A stretch of 64,000 nt of DNA, from assembly GCF_001513975.1 (NCBI RefSeq), contig NZ_KQ947985.1:434001-498000 (forward strand), read 5' to 3'. Made by a program: the position numbers and the translations under genes. Below the pieces are notes generated by a model that worked only from the letters and a program-made list of their open reading frames with translations, was not told the origin of the DNA and searched no databases. The stretch comes from Streptomyces curacoi (GTDB taxonomy: Bacteria > Actinomycetota > Actinomycetes > Streptomycetales > Streptomycetaceae). Positions 57,816-64,000 of this stretch are shown here, piece by piece; within the stretch, counting starts at the first letter, position 1; each line of letters starts with the position of its first letter.

Positions 57816-58570
57816 TCGACGAAGTCGCCGGCCGTCCTGACCGCTGGAGTGGTGGCCGTGCCGGCGAAGTTCCAGCGCCAGTAGCCGTCGCGGTTGGCGG
57901 TGACGCCCGTCCTCAACTTGCCCGCGCCGTCGGTCTTGACGGTCTTGACGGTGGTGTAGGTGCTGCTGTCCTTCGGGCGGAACTGGAGCTGTACGGACTG
58001 ATAGGTGTAGCCCGCGTAGACGTAACGGTCCCAGTTGGCCCGGGCGAGCTTGCCCGTGACCGTGATCGTCTTGCCCTTGGCGACCGGCTCGGGTGAGGCG
58101 TCGACGTTGAGTGTGGAGCGCCGCTTCACCGGATGGGTGCCGTAGACGTCGCTGTAGAGGTCCCCGTCCTTGGAGGACAGCTGGACGTACACGTTCCAGG
58201 GCCCGGCAAGGGTGTTGCGGGGCAGGTCGATGTCCCTTTCGAGCTGGACCGTGAGCTTGCAGGTGGACGTGGTGGTGCTGCTGGCCGTGCACGAGGGGAC
58301 GCCGTGGTACGACCAGTAGTCGTCCCCCTTCTCCCGCTCGATCTGCAGAAACGCGCCGTCCTTGCTGATCCCCGAGTCGTCGGAGGCGGTCACCGAGATG
58401 GTGAAGGACTCCGTCCGGGAGATACCGAAGACGATGCTCTTGCCACCGTTCACGGAGACCTTCTTGATCTCCACACCGGTCTCCGCGGCATGCGCGGGCG
58501 CGACGGTGAGAGCGGAGCCGCAAAGGGCGAGGGCGCCGGTGAGAACGGCGCCTATGGATGCTGAACGCAT
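57806..58570 (-). CDS. Secreted beta-sandwich protein of unknown function
   Basis: A 254-residue exported protein. Start ATG 58570 (MRSASIGAVLTGA) with GGGGA upstream; ATG 58582 is possible. Signal peptide about 1-28. Two beta-rich domains follow (VEIKKVSVNGGKSIVFGISR, TESFTISVTASDDSGISKDG; then LNVDASPEPVAKGKTITVTG and YVYAGYTYQSVQLQFRPKDS). They look Ig-like and recur in Streptomyces secreted proteins of unknown role. There are two Cys (PSCTAS, STCKLT). Short tandem repeats abut its stop codon. Confidence 0.7.
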   Translation of the reverse strand: MRSASIGAVLTGALALCGSALTVAPAHAAETGVEIKKVSVNGGKSIVFGISRTESFTISVTASDDSGISKDGAFLQIEREKGDDYWSYHGVPSCTASSTTTSTCKLTVQLERDIDLPRNTLAGPWNVYVQLSSKDGDLYSDVYGTHPVKRRSTLNVDASPEPVAKGKTITVTGKLARANWDRYVYAGYTYQSVQLQFRPKDSSTYTTVKTVKTDGAGKLRTGVTANRDGYWRWNFAGTATTPAVRTAGDFVDVR

Positions 58571-58716
58571 GAATCCCCACATTGTCGAGCCGGCCCACGA
58601 TCCTGGATCCCCCCCTGGTCGCGGGCGCGGCGGGTGGCGTGAGGATACGGCACGGGATCTTGCGGTGTCGCGGGGCGGCGGAGGTGCCCGGCAGGCGGTC
58701 GTCGCCGCCATGGACG

Positions 58717-58941
58717 TCAGGCGGTCCGGGGGACGATGCTCACCGCGCGGTAGTCATAGCCGTCCTGCTTGAAGCCGGGGGCTTCCCAGTCGAGGTCCAC
58801 GCGCTGCCCGGGTGACAGCGTGCGGAACCCTGCCGCCTGGATGTCGGAGAAATGGCCGAAGCATCCGCCGGGTGTCTCGGGGCAGTCGAGGACGCCCCAG
58901 CCTTCCTCCTCGTGCCATTCACGGACCGTCGCAGTCACCAT
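58717..58941 (-). CDS. Cold-shock-domain-like small protein
   Basis: A 74-residue protein with the OB-fold layout of cold-shock proteins: VREWHEEEGWGVLDCPETPG in place of the KWFN.KG..FGFI motif, GCFGHFSDIQAAGFRTLSPG near the FVHFSAI motif, then VDLDWEAPGFKQDGYDYRAV. The aromatic nucleic-acid-binding residues are only partly kept, so it is a divergent relative rather than a typical CspA. Confidence 0.75.
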   Translation of the reverse strand: MVTATVREWHEEEGWGVLDCPETPGGCFGHFSDIQAAGFRTLSPGQRVDLDWEAPGFKQDGYDYRAVSIVPRTA

Positions 58942-58985
58942 GCGGCAACCTTACGGAAGTGTGGTCGCTGAGCTCGGCGGACGGC

Positions 58986-59276
58986 TCACTCCCGACGTGG
59001 GGAGGCGAGCCAGCGATCGTCCTCGAACTCGGCAGGTACGTCGTCCTCCCACGGATCGATCCCGCGACGCTCCAGCTCGTCGAACCAACGGTCCCGCTGC
59101 GACTCCGGCAGACGTCGTCCGCACCAGGGGCAGAAGCCGATGGTGATGCTCGCTGTGCCGCCGTCATGGATGATCAGCCCGTACTCCTGGAACCTGGCGC
59201 TGAAGCGGATCAGCGCGTCCGGGCAGGAGAAGAGGTCGTCGTGCTGGTCACAGCGCATGTTCACGCGGCTGTTCAT
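58986..59276 (-). CDS. DUF6980-like protein with a zinc-binding Cys pair
   Basis: A 96-residue protein starting MNSRVNMRCDQHDDLFSCPD at ATG 59276. Conserved segments are YGLIIHDGGTASITIGFCPW and WCGRRLPESQRDRWFDELER. The Cys pairs (RCDQH, SCPD, FCPWCG) suggest a structural zinc. It is a known uncharacterised family. Upstream DNA contains a pseudogene fragment on the other strand. Confidence 0.7.
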   Translation of the reverse strand: MNSRVNMRCDQHDDLFSCPDALIRFSARFQEYGLIIHDGGTASITIGFCPWCGRRLPESQRDRWFDELERRGIDPWEDDVPAEFEDDRWLASPRRE

Positions 59277-59279
59277 CGC

Positions 59280-59481
59280 TTCGCAGGGTGGGCGGCCGAC
59301 ACCTTCGCCACGGCCGTGCCGCACCCCGCCGAGGACGCCGCCGACCTCGACCCGAAAGCCTGGCGTGAAGGCATGCTGCTGGGCAACCGGCTGAACCAAG
59401 GAACTGCCCCCCTGGGAGGAGCCGGGGCAGGACTTCCTCGAAGGCATCATCGCGGCGACGGCGAAGCCGGTGGTGTCCTGA
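59280..59481 (+). pseudogene. 3' fragment of an unidentified gene with a one-base frameshift
   Basis: The plus strand encodes FAGWAADTFATAVPHPAEDA and KAWREGMLLGNRLNQ in one frame and then, after an extra base near 59400, ELPPWEEPGQDFLEGIIAAT and AKPVVS with a stop at 59479-59481. The smooth continuation across the shift shows it was once a single C-terminus. The rest of the gene is missing upstream. Family not recognised. Confidence 0.5.
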
Positions 59482-59509
59482 GACCCGCCCGGCTCGCAAA
59501 CGACAGGGC

Positions 59510-59968
59510 CTAGTGGTGCCAGGCACGCCCGCCGGTGTTGTGGATGAACCGCTGCAGGACCTTGAGGGTGGTCAGGTACTCCTCGTCGGAAATGCCCGCG
59601 TGCCGTTCCGCCCACAGCTCGTCCTGAAGGGCCGCCGCCTTGTCATACGCGGCCCTTCCGTCGGCCGTGATGCCCAGGCGTCCCTCGGCGTCCTCGGTGA
59701 TCCAGCCGTGGGCGATGGTCCGGGTGATCTCCGACTCCATGGCTTCGGGGCCCGCGTCGAGGTAGTTAGCGAGGAGGCCGGACACCTCGTCGCGGGTCTT
59801 GACGGTCTCGGCGCGTGCGACCTGCGCGAGAACCCACCACTGCGGCTGGGTCATGCCGATCCCGGCGAGGGCGGCCCGCGTGCGGGTGACGACGGCCTTG
59901 TAGGCCGCCCAACTCCAGTAGCCGATGGGCTGCCGGATCAGTTCGGCGTCGCTGTGCGAGTACTCCAT
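59510..59968 (-). CDS. MarR-family transcriptional regulator
   Basis: A 152-residue winged-helix regulator starting MEYSHSDAELIRQPIGYWSW at ATG 59968 behind GGAGAGACAGGCC; ATG 59983 is less well placed. The DNA-binding region is around IGMTQPQWWVLAQVARAETV and the wing around ITRTIAHGWITEDAEGRLGI. No adjacent transporter or enzyme gene makes an obvious target. Confidence 0.85.
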   Translation of the reverse strand: MEYSHSDAELIRQPIGYWSWAAYKAVVTRTRAALAGIGMTQPQWWVLAQVARAETVKTRDEVSGLLANYLDAGPEAMESEITRTIAHGWITEDAEGRLGITADGRAAYDKAAALQDELWAERHAGISDEEYLTTLKVLQRFIHNTGGRAWHH

Positions 59969-60265
59969 GGCCTGTCTCTCCATCTTCGCTAGAGCTGGCT
60001 CGACGAGAGCGACCGTAGAAGCTCAACTGAACTTGAGGTCAAGGTTGTTGGCCCAGTGAGTCCCGCATGGCGGCGCGCGGATGCCGCAAGGCGGTGTCGT
60101 ACGGGATGTGGGTGTCTGCCTCACCTCGCAGACGCTGGGTGGCGCCACCAGAAGCACCTCGTACCTGGCGGCGTAGGTCGCGATACCGGTGGTCAGGGGT
60201 ACGGGCGGCGCAGGGCACTGTGCTCAAATACGCGGGCGGGGAGTGGCCGAAAAAGGAGGGGCACT

Positions 60266-61072
60266 GTGGGGTCGGCGGGGCGCAGGGTGATGCGGATCGT
60301 GGTTTGGCTGCTGATCGGTGCCGTGGCTCTCGGCGCCGGGGTGGCGATGGCCTTCGAGGTGCGGGGAGCGCTGGAGCGGGAGCGGGAGTTCCGTGCCGCG
60401 CCCAAGTGCGTCTCCGTCCCGGTGAAGGCGTCGTCGTGCCTGTGGGAGCAGGAGTTCACTGTCCGGAAGGTCGAGACGCACAGCGGAAGAAGGAGGGGCG
60501 GGTCACCGGAGGCGGAGTTGTTGCTGCCTTCCGGCCGGCCGTGGGAAGTGACGTTCCGGCGAACCGATCCGGTCATGTCGGACATGGAGCCGGGCGACAA
60601 GGTCATCGGCCTGATCTGGTACGGGCGGGTCGTCGAGGTACGGGACGCCGACGGACGGCGGCAGCAGACGTCGGCCGGGCCGGTGGGGTGGCCCGATGAC
60701 CGCCTCGGTGGTGCGTTCGCCTGTGTGTCGTTCGGCCTGACCGCCCTCGTCGGAGGGGTGTGGGCACTCCTCGCGCGGGGCGATCGGCGTCGCGCGGCAG
60801 CGGCGACCGTCGTGCGGTGGCACGGCGTCGGCATGGCTGCCGCGGCCCTCCTGACGCTCTGGGTGCGGGTGGCCAACGACTGGCCGATATGGGCGATCCC
60901 GGCGATCTGGGGGCCGCTCGCGCTGCTCCTCCTGGCCTCCATGGTGGCCTTCGTCATCGCCGCCCTGCGCGGCGACCTGGTCGACGACGCCCCGTCCACC
61001 CCCCAGGTGTCTCCGTCGTCGGCGGCCTGGCCCGGCGGTACGGCGGCGGGGGCCGGGAGCGGTCAGTCCTGA
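60266..61072 (+). CDS. DUF3592-like membrane protein
   Basis: A 268-residue protein with GTG 60266 after AAGGAGGGGCACT. Helix one (RIVVWLLIGAVALGAGVAMA), an extracytoplasmic beta-rich domain (about 40-140: CVSVPVKASSCLWEQEFTVR), then three helices (FACVSFGLTALVGGVWALLA; VGMAAAALLTLWVRV; WAIPAIWGPLALLLLASMVA). This layout is common in Streptomyces DUF3592-type proteins, function unknown. Confidence 0.72.
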   Translation: MGSAGRRVMRIVVWLLIGAVALGAGVAMAFEVRGALEREREFRAAPKCVSVPVKASSCLWEQEFTVRKVETHSGRRRGGSPEAELLLPSGRPWEVTFRRTDPVMSDMEPGDKVIGLIWYGRVVEVRDADGRRQQTSAGPVGWPDDRLGGAFACVSFGLTALVGGVWALLARGDRRRAAAATVVRWHGVGMAAAALLTLWVRVANDWPIWAIPAIWGPLALLLLASMVAFVIAALRGDLVDDAPSTPQVSPSSAAWPGGTAAGAGSGQS

Positions 61073-61140
61073 TTCCCGGGGGCCGTGCGCCGGCCGCCGG
61101 ACGCTGACGCCGGACGCCGTCGGCCCGTGCGGCGCCGGAG

Positions 61141-62142
61141 TCAGTGTGCCGCGAACTGCACCCGCGTCGGCTGCAGCACGTCCGGCCGTATCGCCACCCC
61201 GTCGACCGTCAGCGCCTCACCGTAGATGTCGGTGATCCGGATCGCCCCGCCACACCCGCCCCCCTGCTCGGAGAGGAAGTAGTTGTACTCCGTGCGCGGC
61301 AGCTGTCGCCAGCCGTTCCCCTCCCGGACCTCCAGCCGTGCCACCGGGTTTCGGTGCCCGACGACCTGGATGCCGCACCAGTGGGAGCTGGAGCCGGTCT
61401 TGTAGCGGATCGAGAGGGGGTCGGCGGAGCCGGGGCTCAGCAGTGTCCAGGTGATCGGGACCTGGCCCGCCGAAGGGGCGGCGAGTTCGGCGAAGGCCTC
61501 GGGGCTGAGGTCGAGCTGGCCGGGGGCGCAGGGGAGCGGGCATTCGTTGGTGATGCGGACCGTGACCGAGGCCCCGCCCGCCGCGCGGACACGTACGTAC
61601 GCCCCGCACGCCTTGGCCGTCTCGTAGTCGGTGTGGTTCATCGCCGCGGTCATGACGTCGTCGGTCGGGCCGTACAGGCAGGCGCCGTCGCCGTTGCCGG
61701 TGTCATAGAAGGTGGCGACTCCCTCGTAGGTGACCTGGGGGCGGACCCGTCCCGCCAACGGCGCCGAGGCCGAGGCCGGCTGCGGGGCGCGGGCGGACGA
61801 CGGGGGCGCGGAGGGTGTGCCCGTGGGCGGGGGCGGGGTGGTCTTGGCAGCCGTGGGGGTGGCAGCCGGCGTCGACGGCTTCGGCTTCGGACGCGGGTCT
61901 CGTGTCGTCGGCGCGGGTGTCGACCGCGCGTCGGCGACGGGGGTGGGTGTGGCATGCCCGGCCGTGGGCTCGGAATCGGGGCGCAGGGCCGTGAGCACGG
62001 TCGCGGCCAGCGCCACGGCAGCCACGGTGGCCACGGCGACCAGGGCGGTGCGGCGCTTGGAGTGGGGGCCGCGGTGGGATCCGGGGTGGCGGGGGCTACG
62101 GCTGGGCCTGCGGCTGGACCTGCGGTTGGGTGGGGATGCCAC
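61141..62142 (-). CDS. Expansin-like protein (double-psi beta-barrel plus CBM63)
   Basis: A 333-residue protein. A basic, Arg/Ser/Pro-rich N-terminus leads to one membrane helix (TALVAVATVAAVALAATVLT) and a long Pro/Thr/Ala linker (about 55-125). The expansin domains follow: a double-psi beta-barrel (about 133-235: VTYEGVATFYDTGNGDGACL, TAAMNHTDYETAKACGAYVR, NECPLPCAPGQLDLSPEAFA) and a CBM63-like domain (about 236-333: IQVVGHRNPVARLEVREGNG, NYFLSEQGGGCGGAIRITDI). Expansins loosen plant cell walls without hydrolysis. It would be tethered to or released from the cell surface. Confidence 0.85.
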   Translation of the reverse strand: MASPPNRRSSRRPSRSPRHPGSHRGPHSKRRTALVAVATVAAVALAATVLTALRPDSEPTAGHATPTPVADARSTPAPTTRDPRPKPKPSTPAATPTAAKTTPPPPTGTPSAPPSSARAPQPASASAPLAGRVRPQVTYEGVATFYDTGNGDGACLYGPTDDVMTAAMNHTDYETAKACGAYVRVRAAGGASVTVRITNECPLPCAPGQLDLSPEAFAELAAPSAGQVPITWTLLSPGSADPLSIRYKTGSSSHWCGIQVVGHRNPVARLEVREGNGWRQLPRTEYNYFLSEQGGGCGGAIRITDIYGEALTVDGVAIRPDVLQPTRVQFAAH

Positions 62143-62525
62143 GAATGAGTCCTTACGCGGTTCGGCAGAAGCAGAGCACGTCGGTCTGGTGAGGCTCCCG
62201 TTCAGGGGGCCTCCTGCGTGTCAGTGGTCGCCGGGGCCGGAAAGGTTGCCGGGGGTGGGAGGGGAGGAGGGGGAGAGGGGAACGGTGGGGGCAGGAGGAG
62301 GGACAGCGGGTCGTTTGGCAGCGATTGACAGCAACCGGTTGTCAGACACGCCACCCCGCAGCACTCCTGATTCTTTCGAAAACTGGTCATACCCCTTGAC
62401 CCGGCCTTCCTCGCCGCCGCAAGATCTGCCCGCCCCCTCCACCTCCAGCAGTACAACCCTGCTGTCGCCCGTCAGTCCTCCCGCACCTCCGCCCGTCGGA
62501 CAACCGGTTGCCACAAGGAGCCGCC
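62143..62525. other. 383-bp divergent intergenic region with twin LacI-type palindromes
   Basis: CAACCGGTTG occurs at 62332-62341 and at 62501-62510, 169 bp apart; the first copy extends to GACAGCAACCGGTTGTCAG. Both lie upstream of the beta-helix glycosidase gene, and the second is only 15 bp from its start. AAGGAG at 62515-62520 is the ribosome site. No gene was seen here. Confidence 0.6.
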
Positions 62526-64000
62526 ATGACCTCGCCTCTCTCCCGCCGATCCACCCTCCAGGCCGCCGGTGTCCTCGCCGTCGCCGGTCTCGCGAACAGC
62601 GTCGCCGGTACCGCCCAGGCCGCCACCGCCACCTCCGCCGCCACCTCGGACGAGACAGCGCGGGACATCGTTGTCACCCATCCCGCCCTCCCCTCCGTCC
62701 CGGTCAACAACTCCTTCACCGTCAAGGTCCGGCGCGTCGGCGGCAGTTGGCAGAGAGTCGGCGTCCACCTCGCCAAGCTCGCGCTGATCGACCCCGTCAC
62801 CGGCAGCAACAGGGCCCAGAACTCCTCCTGGGCCGCCTTCGACTTCTCCGGCACCGTCGAGGTCGAGGTCACCTACAACCCGGGTGGCGCCGGGAAGTTC
62901 CGGGTCCGGCCGGACTCGTACGGCATCACCCCCGAGGTGCTCGGCAGCACCGCGCGGTTCACCCTGGACCGGCCCCGCAACGTCGTCGTCCAGGTCGACG
63001 ACAAGATCTTCGACTGCCTGCACCTGCTCGCGAACCCCGTCGAGCAGATCCCGCCCGCCGAGGGCGACAAGCACGTCATGTACTTCGGACCCGGGCTGCA
63101 CACCACCCCCGACCGGTTGCTGAAGGTGCCCAGCAACACCACCGTCTACCTGGCCCCCGGCGCGGTCCTCACCTCACAGGTGATCTTCGAGAACGTGGAG
63201 AACTCCCGGCTGACCGGCCGTGGCGTGCTCTACAACTCGCCCAATGGGGCGCTCTTCGTCCGCAAGACCGAGAACGTCACGATCGACGGCGTCACGATCC
63301 TCAACCCCCGATACGAGAACATCAGGGTCGCCGAGTCGCAGAACCTCACCATCAAGAACCTGCGCGCCTTCAGCCACCAGGGCTGGGGTGACGGCATCCA
63401 GCTCTACTGCTCCGAGAACGTCACGATCGACGGCTGCTTCCTGCGTACGTCCGACGACTCCATCGCCCTCTACACCCACCGCTGGGACTTCTACGGCGAC
63501 ACCCGCAACATCACGGTCCGGAACTGCTCCCTGTGGGCCGACGTCGCCCACCCCATCAACATCGGTGTGCACGGGAACTCCGACACCCCCGAGATGCTGG
63601 AGAACCTCAACTTCGAGAACATCGACATCCTCGACCACCGTGAGCCGCAGGTGACCTACCAGGGCGCCATCGCGTTCATGGTCGGCGACAGCAACCTCGT
63701 CCGGGACGTGCGGTTCGACAACATCCGGGTCGAGGACTTCCGCTGGGGCCAGCTCGTCCACATGCGGGTCGAGTACAACCCGAAGTACAACACCTCGGCC
63801 GGCCGCGGCATCGAGTCCGTCTACATCAAGGACCTCGGCTACAACGGCAAGAACGCCGACCTCTCGGTGATGATGGGCCTCGGCGAGGACCGTCTCGTCA
63901 AGGACGTCACCTTCGAGAACCTGCGCGTCAACGGCAGGGTGATCGCCGACAGCACGGGCAAGCCGAGGTGGTACCTGGCCTCCGACGGCGTGCCCATGCT
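62526..64000 (+). CDS. Secreted parallel beta-helix glycosidase (GH28/GH49-like), 3' end beyond the window
   Basis: At least 491 residues; the gene continues past the window edge. A Tat-type signal (SRRSTLQAAGVLAVAGLANS) precedes an N-terminal beta-sandwich (about 45-150: IVVTHPALPSVPVNNSFTVK) and a long right-handed beta-helix with Asn-ladder turns (ENVTIDGVTILNPRYENIRV, SQNLTIKNLRAFSHQGWGDG). Candidate catalytic acids are Asp in GWGDGIQ and the pair in TSDDSIALY, with INIGVHGNSD further on. This matches GH28 polygalacturonase-like or GH49 dextranase/isopullulanase-like enzymes; I cannot choose the substrate. Upstream CAACCGGTTG palindromes suggest LacI-type control. Confidence 0.82.
   Translation, partial: MTSPLSRRSTLQAAGVLAVAGLANSVAGTAQAATATSAATSDETARDIVVTHPALPSVPVNNSFTVKVRRVGGSWQRVGVHLAKLALIDPVTGSNRAQNSSWAAFDFSGTVEVEVTYNPGGAGKFRVRPDSYGITPEVLGSTARFTLDRPRNVVVQVDDKIFDCLHLLANPVEQIPPAEGDKHVMYFGPGLHTTPDRLLKVPSNTTVYLAPGAVLTSQVIFENVENSRLTGRGVLYNSPNGALFVRKTENVTIDGVTILNPRYENIRVAESQNLTIKNLRAFSHQGWGDGIQLYCSENVTIDGCFLRTSDDSIALYTHRWDFYGDTRNITVRNCSLWADVAHPINIGVHGNSDTPEMLENLNFENIDILDHREPQVTYQGAIAFMVGDSNLVRDVRFDNIRVEDFRWGQLVHMRVEYNPKYNTSAGRGIESVYIKDLGYNGKNADLSVMMGLGEDRLVKDVTFENLRVNGRVIADSTGKPRWYLASDGVPM

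Overview
The window is high-GC actinobacterial DNA and almost certainly comes from a Streptomyces chromosome. The supporting evidence is strong third-position GC bias, frequent GTG and TTG starts behind AGGAG-type ribosome binding sites, tandem XRE/DUF397 and Scr1/DUF6879 gene sets, snapalysin, a DrrAB-type exporter, a CebR box and a typical Streptomyces intergenic repeat. No rRNA, tRNA, CRISPR array, insertion sequence or replication origin was seen.

Layout. 0-13 kb: a truncated LysR regulator divergent from snapalysin, a FUSC-type membrane protein, an EEP-family phosphatase, an alpha/beta hydrolase divergent from a MocR-type regulator with twin 12-bp direct repeats between them, and a tandem ~209-bp duplication where the MocR gene meets a convergent membrane-protein gene. 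Next come a SpoIIE-type phosphatase, a repeat-rich protein and a secreted beta-propeller/Ig protein. 13-24 kb: a 1247-aa XRE/STAND-NTPase/WD40 protein; an XRE-TPR regulator divergent from a 59-aa exported peptide gene with a palindrome between them; a permease pair carrying both an in-frame amber codon and a frameshift; a GAF-ANTAR protein; a lipoprotein; and an XRE/DUF397 pair. 24-33 kb: a threonyl-tRNA synthetase paralogue lacking the editing domain, preceded by a leader peptide with three Thr codons and an intrinsic terminator; a nucleoside hydrolase; an LAxTG surface protein; a GH13 alpha-glucosidase; and a DrrAB-like exporter with its TetR repressor and four operator copies.

34-41 kb: a DUF6879/Scr1 module, then a tightly packed operon of a 44-aa peptide, a JmjC/cupin oxygenase, an aldo/keto reductase and an aminoglycoside-phosphotransferase-fold protein (frameshifted here). 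I read this operon as a candidate undescribed RiPP pathway. It is followed by a WhiJ/BldB/RsbW-like regulatory trio and a decayed nuclease-like gene. 44-48.4 kb: a complete lasso-peptide cluster (precursor, cyclase, RRE protein, leader peptidase, ABC exporter) in which each gene overlaps the next by 4 bp. 48-52 kb: possible copper-related small proteins and an unusual nucleoside-phosphorylase/TM/solute-binding/VWA fusion.

52-64 kb is rich in plant-cell-wall functions: a PL9-like pectate lyase, an AA10 lytic polysaccharide monooxygenase under a CebR-type operator, an expansin-like protein and a parallel beta-helix glycosidase with twin palindromes upstream. A class F sortase with its overlapping substrate gene, an ECF sigma factor and a probable anti-sigma partner lie among them. 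Gene functions are inferred from motifs and family knowledge; no database search was run.
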